From contig CM037782.1 of NCBI GenBank assembly GCA_021229015.1, positions 42,995,224-43,059,223 on the forward strand: DNA of 64,000 bases. The letters run 5' to 3'. This DNA comes from Solen grandis. Lineage: Eukaryota > Mollusca > Bivalvia > Adapedonta > Solenidae. The notes under the pieces are model-generated. The model saw nothing but the letters and a program-made list of their open reading frames with translations. It made no database searches and was not told the DNA's origin. Positions within the stretch are counted from its first letter, which is position 1; every line of letters begins with the position of its first letter. Positions 45,474 through 57,024 of the stretch are shown piece after piece. The position numbers and the translations under genes are program-made.

Positions 45474-46110
45474 ATTATCCTAAATAATATCAGCCATCTC
45501 TTATGATGAAATAGAACCTATGCCAACACTGTTAAATTTATCTTCATATAGTGTGGTCTGACTACACGACTGATATAATCGAGTCTTAAATAAAGTACGA
45601 TAGTTAAGTACGCAAAAAAACACCTCTTCTCAAAAGACTTGAATTCGAAATTTCTATGTAAATTTAAGTATGCGAACTACGATAGGTATAGTGACACGTC
45701 ATAGTTATTTATAAATAAACGCGGCTTGTTTTCGGAAACGATTGAGACTTCGAAAATATAATTATTGCCCCGTGTCTAACCGTTCTATGAAAATTAAGTA
45801 ACCTCTGATAATTCATGCAAATGGAACTTAATCATATAACAAAATGCATATAGCTATATTGTGATCAATGTTTTAGTACTGACAGGTGATGTTACCTGGA
45901 GCACGCCGTTTAAATTAGAAAGTACGAAAGTAATTGCGGTACATATTTATTATGATAATTGTGAAATGGCGGGAAACGACAATTTAACAGACGTCACATT
46001 AGCGTTGCGACGTTGTTTTCATTCTGTTTGAGTTTGAAATCATTCGCTCTTTAAGTGAGCAAGCAATAAGCGTAAACCGAAAGTTGGTGAAAAAACAGCT
46101 CAAAGTCAAT

Positions 46111-46465
46111 ATGGATTTTGACGACAAGGAGGAGTAACGTACCTTCATAAAAAATTAATGTTGATGTTCATGTTGAATTGGGAAGTATGCAGTTGAAACG
46201 AAGAAAATGCTAGAAATGACACAGAGCCGTAACGGTTTTTCTCGGGCATCCGTGTATCGGTGGCTCAGTCGATTCTCCGACGATCCAGCTTCTCCATCTA
46301 AAGGAGACAGCAGACTGCAAAAGACAGACAGTTTCTACGGAATTTATGGCGTCGGACGTTGCAAATATTTTGCGGGAAGGCGCGTGTCTCACAGTGTGTG
46401 GTATAGCCCAGCTGTTTGAAATCGGTGTAGCTACAGCTCATAAAGTGTGTTGCCTGCATAATTAA
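46111..46465 (+). pseudogene. Decayed mariner-type transposase, N-terminal part
   Basis: MLEMTQSRNGFSRASVYRWL (from 46207) followed by SRFSDDPASPSKGD is the helix-turn-helix region of mariner transposases. After a frame change, FMASDVANILREGACLTVCG and IAQLFEIGVATAHKV continue the paired domain in order. Stops precede the first block, and the DDD catalytic domain is absent. A fossil fragment. No inverted repeats could be placed. Confidence 0.75.
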
Positions 46466-47190
46466 TTATTCCGTCATCAGATTTCAAGCAAACGTTTTCG
46501 GCTTGACGCTTTGATTTTTGAGAAACAGTTCATAACGGATGTATAAATGTTTGTGTTTTGCAGGAAACATGCTTTAGAATGGCGAGAATCTCGAATTTGT
46601 ATACAATGTATCTGTATATACTGTCATAGTGGCTGACCTGTGTGCATCCTCTGCGACACATAAGAGACAGTTGCTCCCTATTACAAAGATTATGTTACAG
46701 AAATGTTCTTTGCTACAATCTTCCTGTAACACTTTCTCTCAGCGCAAACTGATGCCATTCTGACACGTGCAATTACAAGATATACAAGGATTCATTATGA
46801 TATAGTGGCAGATTTACCGAGGGAGAATCAAGGTCTGTGTTTGTCGGCAAGTTGAGGTTATTAGATTCAACTTATTGATTAACCTTTGAGCATTTTGACA
46901 AATCTTCGCACATGTATATTGAGTGACATTGAAACAACAATGTTTGACAGAGCAAATGATAAGAAGGTGAGAAGCGGAGCTTACACTGGTTGAGTTGCAC
47001 AGCGACTTTTGTGCCTAAACCCTGCTGCTCACTTGTTCCTCCGACTTCTGGATCCGCCACTGATCATGTCAGATTCCAAGGTTGAGACAATGCAAAACAT
47101 ATTCTCATGGAATGTCTCATTTTGTTCTCACTTGAGATAACAAGAACAAACTATTCTACTGAGGAAGTCATCAGGATTTAACGCCTGATA
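46466..47190. other. Interval before the EF-hand cluster, no gene seen
   Basis: No supported gene. Near 47050 the minus strand reads GTGGCGGATCCAGAAG, a word seen at the ends of some DNA transposons; no partner end was found. Confidence 0.4.
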
Positions 47191-47199
47191 TCGAGATTC

Positions 47200-47257
47200 T
47201 TATATAACCAATGGAAAGGACTCCATTACTCTTGGAAACTTTTCCGAACGGACTAAG
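47200..47257 (+). promoter_or_regulatory. Probable promoter TATA and 5' untranslated exon of EF-hand gene A
   Basis: TATATAACC (47201) lies about 30 bases before a segment GAAACTTTTCCGAACGGACTAAG that ends at donor GTAAGT (47258). The same segment, GAAACTTTGCTGAACGGACT then AAG|GTAAGT, precedes gene B at 52716-52738. This conservation in both sequence and splice site supports a shared non-coding first exon. Confidence 0.6.
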
Positions 47258-47745
47258 GTAAGTTTCTAAGTTTTTTTTATTTTCGATCTTAGCAAATAAA
47301 TACCATAACCATGTATTATATATTTTTGTTATCACAATCTCATATTAAAAAGTTAACTGGTTTATTTTTGTATGAGTATTGGCTACGGATGTCAAAAAAA
47401 TTGAACAAACGACTGAATACAATAAAATGTTTTTTTTTCGGCTTTAGGCAAGCTTCAATACTTTTAATGCGTTTTTGATGTACTTTTAAAAAAATTCAAA
47501 TGAGCGCGGAGAAGTCATAAGTTGAAAAGACATACACAGTATGTGCTATGGTTAAATACAAATACTCTTTTGCCAACACATTATTTTACTTAAACCAATA
47601 GTTTTGCTACAGTATGGATTTTCACATTTTAGCAATCAATCGATATGCAAAAGACACCGGTTATGTTATTTTATGTCAACCAGCCCTGGCTGGGCGAAGT
47701 ATATCTTTGTTTAAGATATGAACGAATTCGAATTTTATCTTTAAT

Positions 47746-47771
47746 GGGGGGGGGGGGGGGGGGGGGGGGGG
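47746..47771 (+). repeat. G26 homopolymer in intron of gene A
   Basis: Twenty-six consecutive G inside the first intron. It is a likely site of sequencing and length uncertainty. Confidence 0.9.
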
Positions 47772-48382
47772 CACACTCCAATTCAGAATTTTCTAGCGAA
47801 ATTTTTACGTGCAAAAATATACATTTATATTTACTGTTATTTCACATGTATGTGGATAACCGTCATTGACATTATTTTTTATATATAACCTGTATTATTT
47901 ATTTATTATTTTTTTACAGAAAAATGCTTCGTGCATTTATGTCGATCATCGCAGACATAAAGAAATAAAGATTGATAAATTTAATTTAAACATAAACGGA
48001 CTCATTCATCACTGTGTGCAAACGCCTGCAGTTCTTCGCCATTAGAATGTATTTAATACCTGGAAACAGTTGGACCGTCGAATTAACTACAAACCACATA
48101 CTCTTCGAATATTTAATTGATGATATATTTTATTCGGGTCAGCATTAATTCAAACTCACACGCAAATTACAAGTGTAGTAATGCATGTTACATTAATTTG
48201 GTTTATCTTGTGAAATTTAAACCTTACAGTAATTGAATAAGGTTTAAAGTTCCGACAACTATAACAAAAGCAGTATGTTTGTTCATTATCAAAACAACTT
48301 TAAATACGCGGTAATCAAAACTATTGTTGCTATTTTTTTTCAGCAAATGAATGACACTAACATATATATTTTTATACAGGGA

Positions 48383-48483
48383 ATGGCAAACGACTTCTTG
48401 GTTAAGAAATGGAAACAATATTTCCATCTAGCCGATACAGATAAAGACAACCTCATGACCCTGAACGACTGCGAAATGTTTGT
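48383..48483 (+). CDS. EF-hand gene A, coding exon 1
   Basis: 33 codons plus two bases (MANDFLVKKWKQYFHLAD, then the EF-hand 1 loop), acceptor TTTTTATACAG, donor GT|GTAAGT. Confidence 0.8.
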
Positions 48484-50408
48484 GTAAGTACCCTATTTAT
48501 TTCCGCTATATACAATGGAATTATTTCAATAACTGATTTTGCGTAAAAATAAATCTGGAGAGTGTCAGTTGATGAATAAACGTTAGACGTTTCAAAGATT
48601 GGTAAAATGTAATATATTGCTGGACAACATTGAATGATATCCAACGTCCCAGTTGGCTGAGTGGTTAGGGCAGCGTGAGGTTGTGGTGCGATTCCCTGCC
48701 GCGACATACCAAAGTCGTAAAAAGTGGTACTGGTATAGCTCCCTTTCTTGGTAGTCTGGATATAAGGGTAGTTCCAGAAATGGTGGCCCGGTGTCAGGAT
48801 AATGTGACATGTTGTGGTATTATACCACATGTCTACAGAGTGATACTGCAGTGTGGCAGCACTATGTCTGTCTCAAGTAGACTTTGTCTCCAAAAGACCG
48901 AAAATACTGTCCGTGGGACGTTAAACACAACAAACAAACAAACAGTCAGATAGACAAATGACAACCAGATAATATGCATTTCAAATACTGGACAGTATAA
49001 GATCAAGTATTTATTTCACGAATTACCATCTGTTTCTCGCGGGCTTTACAAACAGAATGATATTGAACGTAAGGTTTATATTATGTATTAGCATTTTGAA
49101 TTCTAGTGTGCAATGACGAGTTATTTATTAAAAAAGAAATGCCAACTTTATTATAACAGAATAGACGAAATAGGTTTTCTACTCCCACTGTAGAATAATT
49201 TATCTTCGTATATTTTTTCTAAAAGTCAGTTTGTTTCTAACAATTGTCCCCAAGTTCAAAGAAATCGCTTGAGTAATGCAGATGGTAGAGTGAAAAGATT
49301 AAAAACAAACATCTTTTGGATAACTCAAGGGAAATACTTCCTCTCAGAATTTGACTGTAATTGCAATTAATCGTACTTGGCATAGAGATAATTGTAATAA
49401 GTATTGTTTCTTTATTTTATGTACATTGCATTATGAATGCAAATGCATGCGTGTAAACAAAGTAAAATAATAGCAATACCCGACAGAATAATGATGAACT
49501 ATGTCGAACTATGATATTATCAATTTTGAATCTCAAGATTTATCAAAATTGTTCAAATGAGATGCAAGCTGACATGTGTGCGATATCAGTCTTAATCGAA
49601 CTTTGCTGAACATGTAGTGATTAACATTGTTTCGATGTTTAGTTTTGATTACGTAATAAACACTGATGTAAATGCATACTAAGTGAAATCTGGCATTTCA
49701 AGATTCAATGACTAAAACCTCGGACCAAAAGGTGCGCTAACATCAACAATCGAACTTTTGTCATAACTATTTTCTCCAAGTTTGATAAAAATTGGTGACA
49801 TATGCAAATGCTTGAGCGGGAGCAAAGTGACTACATGGAATTAAAATTTACATACCTCAATGATATTTCAAAGCATGAACAATGAAATAACTTGCTATGA
49901 TAAAAATGCGTTTAAAGTGTTTTATTTGTCTATTCTTCATTTCAGAAAAAAATATTCAGCCGCTCAAAAATATGACGTGGATACGACGAGGAAAGTTAAA
50001 GAAATAGCACTTGTAGGTTTTAAACAGTTTATTCTGGCCGGTGCTGAGAAAGTGACAGAGGAAGAATACGTTCAGAATTTGACGAATAGATTCAACACAA
50101 ACCGCGAGGAACTCCGCAAGGGCTTACATGAAGGCATCAATACAATATCAGAACTTCTCGAAATAAATGGAAATCACGACGGACTCATCTCCAAAGAGTC
50201 GATAAGGAGTATTATATACGCCTGGGGCACTGACGACGTACTGGGAGAGTCATTTATAGGGAGATTTCCACAGGTAAAGCCAGGCTTTATCAAAATGGAG
50301 GACTACCTTAATCCTTGGGTAGAACATATGATCAACACGGACGAGACTGTTACCAACCCTGTTACAGAGGGACTGCAGGCACTGAGCGATGCTGGATTTC
50401 TCCCATGA
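48383..50408 (+). CDS. Sarcoplasmic calcium-binding-protein-like EF-hand gene A
   Basis: Two coding exons, 48383-48483 and 49946-50408, encode 187 residues, the usual size of invertebrate sarcoplasmic calcium-binding proteins (cytosolic Ca2+ buffers). ATG lies three bases inside the exon (G-GA-ATG), matching gene B. EF-hand 1 is clear: loop DTDKDNLMTLND (residues ~18-29), with Asn at position 6 instead of Gly and Asp rather than Glu at position 12. A later loop NGNHDGLISKES (~115-126) has N/N/D ligands and G6 but Ser at 12. The others (around FNTNREELR and PQVKPGFIKMED) are degenerate, so at most two sites look able to bind Ca2+. The exon junction is in phase 2 right after EF-hand 1. A 5' untranslated exon ends at 47257. 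Gene B lies 4.4 kb downstream in tandem. An AATAAA lies near 50703. Confidence 0.8.
48641..48945 (+). mobile_element. tRNA-derived SINE, full length
   Basis: The head has A box TTGGCTGAGTGGTTAGG and B box GGTGCGATTCCC, then GCGACATACCAAAGTCGT. The central domain is GGCCCGGTGTCAGGATAATG with TACCACATGTCTACAGAG. The tail has GTCCGTGGGACGTTAAACAC then CAAACAAACAAACA. It lies in the intron of gene A and is the most complete of the four family copies. Confidence 0.9.
49560..49835 (+). repeat. Worn E0-type repeat units in the intron of gene A
   Basis: GCGATATCAGTCTTAATCGA and AACATTGTTTCGATGTTTAG match E0 units at 5025-5090. TATGCAAATGCTTGAG followed by GAGCAAAGTGACTAC recurs in the intron of gene B near 55618, so the repeat was present before the gene duplication. 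Confidence 0.55.
49946..50408 (+). CDS. EF-hand gene A, coding exon 2
   Basis: Acceptor CTTCATTTCAG. 154 codons, including VKEIALVGFKQFILAGAEKV, EEEYVQNLTNRFNTN, YAWGTDDVLGESFIGRFPQV and TEGLQALSDAGFLP, end at TGA 50406. Confidence 0.85.
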
Positions 50409-52715
50409 AATCAAACTAATACACATTCTGAATATTGTTATTACGAGGCATATTGTGAGAATCTATTTTAGCTGATCTCGAGTAAATTTTTAACCACTAA
50501 CGTATCCTGGTTTTAAACAAAGCACAGGCTTTATGTTATTCTTGACGTTATCACGTTATCCTCTGCATGATACAACAGGTAGATGTAACCGAACTGTTGT
50601 CTTTCATACAATGGAATTGATGTCTTGCTTCCAAATTTTCTATCTGCAATCCCAATTAAACATAATTACTGCTGCTTGCAAAAAATATCTACTATGAATT
50701 TAAATAAAAATTAACAGACTAAACGTGTACTTATTTGTATATTCCATTCATGTTTCCGAGGTACACGCAGAAAAAATAGGATGGTAAAACAGAAGGTACA
50801 AACATCAAAATAAAAAGAGTTCGTCATATGTCCTTCCAAATGAAAATTAAACAAAACATTCAGCAGTGAGAAGCAAAGATCGTTAACGCAATGTCGTCTT
50901 GGTACACATGTTGATAATTACAGGCCTCTGAACTTAGCAGACTGGTTATCAACGTTACACCTAATGATACAAAAGTATTTAATTACGATTGGAACGAATT
51001 TTGATTAAGACTGTTCAAGCAATAAAATATTAGACCAGGACAAAGAAACTTTGGAAGTTTGAAAAATTATGGATATCAAACTAACCCAAAAGCACTACCA
51101 TGTTGTTGTTGTTTTTTTAAGTGGTGTAACATACCGTTAACGTATAATGTTAAACTTATTTAGTCGATTCTTACAACTTATATTTATCCATCTCAACGTT
51201 TTCTTGGCATGTACTTTGCGCGCCAAGGAAGGTTATAAACTAACCTTCCCCCAATGGAGTATGAACCCAAAACCTTAGGATCCGGAGTCGCTCTCGGAAT
51301 ACAGGTAGAAGGTAGACAAAAGGATGATAATGTTAATGCATAATGCAAAATGGATTATCGTTAGAGCTTTAAATTTTAAAGCCGGATTTTTACATAATCA
51401 CAACATGCCCAACATATTGATACAAGTTTATAAACATAAAGCGCCTTCTCTGATATTGGTTATGTATTGAAAGCTACTCACATACTCCGCATTGCATTTG
51501 GAAATCACTCCTTAATCAATGCGCACGATGAGAAGGATATACATATTATGTTTTTGACAAACACAAGAGTGGTATGAACTGAAAAACTTAATTACAACCG
51601 CATCAAGGTTGGTCGAATGTTTTTATTCGCGTGTCCCTTGTGTACTTGGAGCTTTCTTCTACCTGTAATTTGCTAGAAGTACTGTCGACGCGGGGGTAAA
51701 CAAGAAAGAATAAAACCACATAAATTTTCTCATACACCACAAGGAAAGCTTCCATTCATTCCTATAGGTATGTAGCAAATTTTCAAGAACGGATTTATGT
51801 GAATCATAATAACTATGAATTCAAACCTTCCTCTTGGGGCAAATATGACTTTCTATATCTATAGACCGTTGTCATGGTGACTAATTAACTCTATACGCAT
51901 GTTACTTGACCGTCTGGGGACGGAGGAAGTTTGTTTAATTTTTAATTCGTAAATCTTCGTAAAACATCACTGTTATAAAATACTATATTAGTTATAAAGT
52001 TTCTTGACATAATATAATTGTTTATTCCAAGCTAAGGAAAATCCTGTCTCCCGATATTTCTCAGCCGGGAATAAATAATCATATACCCTGTCAGGAAATT
52101 GAATAACGGACTTATTATACTGCAAAGTTCAATCTTGTTTCTGCGTTTATAAATACTGATAACGCTTCGTATATATTTACCCAGTGTAATTGACGTTATG
52201 TCCCATGACGCTACATCCACGACTTATTGAAAACCAGAAGATAGAATTTTACTTTGCATCATAATATTTTTCACGTGTATATATCAATATTAACTAGATG
52301 CATATTTTCACTCTTGACTGATATCATGTGTTTGCTTACTTACCAATTGACTAGGGAAGATAAGTAAATCAAGTTACCTAAGAAAAAAAAATATGGATAA
52401 CAACAGCACAAAAAGTAACAACAACAAAAAAAACATACTATAAACGAAAGTATTCTCTGTTCTTATGTTAAAACGCTGCACCATTCGGCAGCTATAGCTG
52501 ACTGTAGATCTCATTCTGTGACTGGCGTCCGTGATAATTTGGCAATGAGACAATATTGTCATAGAATGTCACATATTTATAAAAATACCAATAATGTTCT
52601 CACATAGGATTACAAACAAACAAGATGTCCTGCTTACGAGGTCACCAGAATTATAACGCTCGTTACATGTGTTTCTTAGGTAACAAATAGAACGGCGCAT
52701 TAAGATATCAAGAGA
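50409..52715. other. Interval between EF-hand genes A and B
   Basis: 3' flank of A and upstream region of B. No other gene. A worn tRNA-like fragment on the minus strand near 51240-51300 (GGGTTCATACTCC) is probably SINE debris. Confidence 0.4.
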
Positions 52716-52738
52716 GAAACTTTGCTGAACGGACTAAG
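52716..52738 (+). promoter_or_regulatory. 5' untranslated exon end of EF-hand gene B
   Basis: GAAACTTTGCTGAACGGACT then AAG|GTAAGT matches gene A's leader at 47235-47257. No clear TATA is seen upstream. Confidence 0.55.
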
Positions 52739-54772
52739 GTAAGTTCCTTTTATCTTTGTTTCCCTATTTTATTCATTTTTCTTTTAGGTATCTTATAAAT
52801 GTACAAATTCGAATAATATAACTGTTTACCATGTCCTCTGTTATCAAAATGTCATATTCAAAAATGGTTTATATGATTGCATATTAAAGAAACTGACATT
52901 TTCATTTTGGAATTTTAGATTAGTTTCAGGTTGAAGTCGAGCATCATGTATATAACAACTATTTAAATTTCTTTTTACAACTGGCTTTGAATGTCAAATT
53001 AATTTTATTTAACGTCTGAACATAACACGCAAGAAAACTTTGCCTTACATGTAGTGCGTTTTAGTTGTGCGTTTAAAAATAAGTTAGAATACATGCACAG
53101 AAAAGACAAACACACCATTTGATGCGATTTAAACATATATTAAAATGTCACAAATGATTAAAATCAAAACAATCGTTATGTTAAATGGATTTGTGTGGTA
53201 TGGATTTAAATGGTTTAACTAAAGCTGTGAAAATAATTTCTGAATACATTCTTTTGAAAATATTCTCAATACATCGTATATCAAAGCTGTATCTGTACAA
53301 AGCATTACAAAACAACTGAGTTGACGGAAAATGTTTTAGTTCTCGTATATAGAACGTATTTATGCCTACATTTTATTCTAGTTTTCGTTTGTTATTTAAT
53401 CGGTGATGTATAATTTCAATAAACTTGCCTTATTTGAAATCTTTGTTATCTTGGAAGACTACCATACGTTTTTGATGTAATTTGCTCTTCGTAACTTTTC
53501 ATTTATTAATGTCGTTGACAGGAATGTAATCTATAAAGACAAGTGATTATCGATGACCTGAGAATTCTGACAATTTGGGAATGAATGATTCCTATAAATA
53601 TTCTGCAAATCATAAAATATTTCTTGTGGTAGGAGTTAATTATGATATAGCATTGTATATAGTACTTCCTTGCTACATCGTTAGCTAAGATTAATTTGCT
53701 AAACATATTGTTTAGAGGCTGACTCCAAATCGCAGTTTAATTAGGTGTTTGTAAGCAAAATTAGTTGTTGTTAGGTCATAAAAATAATATGAGAACCAGT
53801 GAATTCTTGATTATATGTAAAGTAACATTTATCTAATGTTATTCCTTATGAAGTGTTTAACCTGTTCAGATTAAATCGATTCTGGTATTACTGCTAACCA
53901 GAAATATTTTTCGACTCAAAAAACTGTCGCGATTTTATACACCCAGGCGTATTCTCGGCATAGCACTTTCGCTTTATCACTTTGTGTGCTTCGGACGATA
54001 TATTTAGAATTTCAGCATAATTATTACCAATTTCAATAAAGGTACAGCCTACATGTAAGCAATGGATTATGACTTCAACATATCGAATAGTGTATATTTT
54101 GGAATTGTTGCGAGCCCGGTTATAAATATATTCCACATTCGTTGAAATGTTAATGGTTACGAGTTTATATTTTTGTTGGCAAATCCTTTCACTTGAAGAT
54201 ATGCATGCATTTTATTATATAGGTTAAAATTTTCAACATTTTAGCGATCTCTTTTGTATTTATCATTTTTGTTTCGTCTTTTTATCTCAGTCACGTGATA
54301 TTTTTTTCTACATATCATTGATGAGTGTAATAAAATGCCAACATTTTCTAGCAGGATTAGTGTGTCTGCATCCAACACGTTCGGCATTGACTTTTAAGAG
54401 CAGTAAGGAGATCGCGTGATTTGTCTATCACACATAGCCCCGGTGGACAAACAATTTCTTTACCAAAACTATGACATGAAAAAATTCCGAAAAAACAATA
54501 CAAAACTTATGTGAAATTTCTATCAACTAAGATTTCATGGATATTTATGTGGATAACTACCATTGCGATAAATATTAACTGTATTTTAACGGAACATTTG
54601 TTTAATACTAGGGTGCAAACTACATGACACATAATCATTGATCTTTTCACCGGTGATTGATCTATTTTGTTTGAGTTTTCTTTAATTCACAAACACAATG
54701 CTAATTTCTTTTATCTATTTTTGGCGAATGCATAGTATAAACTATTAAACTAATATACATTTCACACAGGAA

Positions 54773-54873
54773 ATGGCAAACGATTTCTTGATTAAGAAAT
54801 GGAAACAATACTTTCATTTGGCTGATGTAGACAAAGACAACCTCATGACACTGAAAGACGGTGAAATGTTTGC
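54773..54873 (+). CDS. EF-hand gene B, coding exon 1
   Basis: 33 codons plus two bases, acceptor TTCACACAG, donor GC|GTAAGT. Same length as A's exon. Confidence 0.8.
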
Positions 54874-56230
54874 GTAAGTACACTATGATATTTCCGTGTA
54901 TATAATATAATTATTTCAATAAATGATTTAGCGTGAAAGAGTTAAACTAAAAGTAAAATAAACTTTTTCATATTCCTGTAGAGGGTGCTAGTTGACACTA
55001 AAACGTTAGACATTTCGACGACTAAATAAATGATAGTGAACAATGATTAAAGAAGGGAAATTGATATGTATCTTGAATTGTAATCTATATTTTCACGATT
55101 TTCTAAAAGAAACCAGTTGGTATATGTTTTCTATGCCTCCTATACAATAAAAAGGTTTTTTTCTCTAAGTTTAATAATATTGCTTAATAAATACGTGTTA
55201 TGGTGCTATAAGTTTAAATTATGCATTGATTGAACAAAGGCAATAATGTCTGACAGAATTTGGCTGTACTTGCTATAATCTTATTTTGTCTAGAGAATTA
55301 TGTACGACGCACCGTCTCTAACTTTTTATGTAGAAAGCTTGATAAAATCAATGCAGACTTTTGATTCAAATGATGTGAAATTATAGCAGTTTCTGACTGA
55401 ATAGAAATTGAACCATGCTGAAATTGAAGGGTCATAATCATTGCCAAATATTTATGACTCTAAAGATTGATAACTACATGTATTGTTAAGTTGACTGCAT
55501 TCAATATGTAAATAATGTATTTTTTGGTAAATTTTTTCGCACTCCGGGTAGAAAAGTTCAATATAAGTAATCCATTATCGAACTGTGGACATACATATTG
55601 TCTCTGGATTTGGTTTTATGCAAATGCTTGAGTGTGAACGAAATGACCACTTGGCTTTCAAATCTAAACCTAAATCTAACTCAAAACCTGATTAACATAT
55701 AAGGACATTTATAATTAAATAAACCACCGTTTAGAAAATTGTGTTTAAATAATTGTTATTATTACAGAGAAAGATATTCAGCATTTCAAAAATATGACGA
55801 AGATACAACAAATCAAGTTAAAGAAAAAATACTTGTAGTATGGAAGAAGTATGTTTTGGCCGGTGCTGAGAAAGTGACAGAGGAAGAATACATTCAGAAT
55901 TTGACGAATAGATTCAATACCAATCGCGAGGTACTTCGTAAAGATTTACAGGAAGGCTTGAAAGAAATGTCAGACCTTTACGGAATAAAAGAACATCACG
56001 GCGGGCTTCTCTCCCATGAGACAATTAAGTCTGGTTTATACGCATGGGGCAATCATGAGGTACTTGGCGAATCATTTATATCGAGATTTCCTCAGGTTAA
56101 GCCAGGTTTTATAAAAATAGAGGATTACCATATGGCCTGGATAGATCATTTAATTAACACGGACGAGGCTGTTACCAATCCTGTATCAGAGGAATTTCTG
56201 GCTTTGAGCGATGCTGGAGTTCTCCCATGA
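54773..56230 (+). CDS. Sarcoplasmic calcium-binding-protein-like EF-hand gene B
   Basis: Exons 54773-54873 and 55768-56230 encode 187 residues, the same length and phase-2 junction as gene A. EF-hand 1 loop is DVDKDNLMTLKD. The third-loop region is KEHHGGLLSHET, which has lost both Asn ligands and the Asp seen in A, so this site looks dead. The region from GAEKVTEEEY to LTNRFNTNRE and the segment RFPQVKPGFIK are nearly identical to A. The C-terminal half differs more (DHLINTDEAVTNPVSEEF). It arose by tandem duplication of A or the reverse. It is probably a cytosolic Ca2+ buffer with fewer working sites. AATAAA at 56623 follows an (AT)n tract. Confidence 0.8.
55768..56230 (+). CDS. EF-hand gene B, coding exon 2
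   Basis: Acceptor TTATTATTACAG. 154 codons ending FLALSDAGVLP before TGA 56228. Exactly the length of A's exon 2. Confidence 0.85.
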
Positions 56231-56551
56231 AGTCACATATAAAATTATATATAGTTATATTGTATTCTGATAAAACGTCTTAGGGAACTTATTTTAGCCT
56301 GTCTCGATAACAGTATGATTTAAAACATATCCTACAAGGAAATAATTAGTTTTGTATAGACCTTATGTTATCCGGCCAATGACTTCAAAGAAATATGTAA
56401 TCGATAACTTTTTTTAATACATACTAAACGGATTTTGATGTTTATTGAACTGCAGTTTCTGCAACATGCTCTTGTATTTTACAGCTTTCGAATGAGTTCA
56501 AATGAGTGACCTTAATTCAATTTGATCGGATTTACTTGTACCCGCTGCTTT

Positions 56552-56552
56552 C

Positions 56553-56602
<50 letters not shown>
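56552..56602 (+). repeat. (AT)n microsatellite
   Basis: About 50 bp of alternating A and T with one ATACAT interruption, just upstream of gene B's candidate poly(A) signal. Confidence 0.95.
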
Positions 56603-56604
<2 letters not shown>

Positions 56605-56622
56605 CATTTGAGATTGTTCCTA

Positions 56623-56628
56623 AATAAA
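56623..56628 (+). terminator. Candidate poly(A) signal of EF-hand gene B
   Basis: AATAAA 393 bases after the stop codon. Confidence 0.4.
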
Positions 56629-56920
56629 GTAATGAAAATTGAATAAACATCAAATAATTTTGATATTTAACTAGTTGTAGACTGCATTGTTACTGTAGTG
56701 CCCGATGCAAGGGTGTTAGTTTAATTTAAACTTATTCATTTTACATCAGTCGGGAAACAAATTTTCATAACGTATACTAATCCCTCTATACGGTTTTTGC
56801 TTTCTTAACTGATCATGCTAGGTTGACATTGTTCTTGTATACATTGAACTGTTCAAATGCTGTACATAATCATTATTTGAGATAATATTTAGAACTGTTT
56901 CTTTATACCGGCGTTTAACT

Positions 56921-57024
56921 GGATATAAAGGCATTAGAAATGTAGGGCATACCACGTTAAATGTTAAATAAAGGATATAAAGGCATTAGAAATGTAGGGC
57001 ATACCACGTTAAATGTTAAATAAA
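56921..57024 (+). repeat. Perfect 52-bp tandem duplication
   Basis: The block starting GGATATAAAGGCATTAGAAA at 56921 repeats exactly from 56973. The identity implies a very recent event or an assembly artefact. Confidence 0.9.

Noticed and set aside
45227..45506. Polyglycine/polyproline frames
   Set aside because: Produced by the G20 and C24 homopolymers; composition is not that of a protein.
46872..47060. 62-codon minus-strand frame starting MADPEVGG
   Set aside because: The start overlaps a transposon-end-like word (GTGGCGGATCCAG) and the rest lacks any motif.
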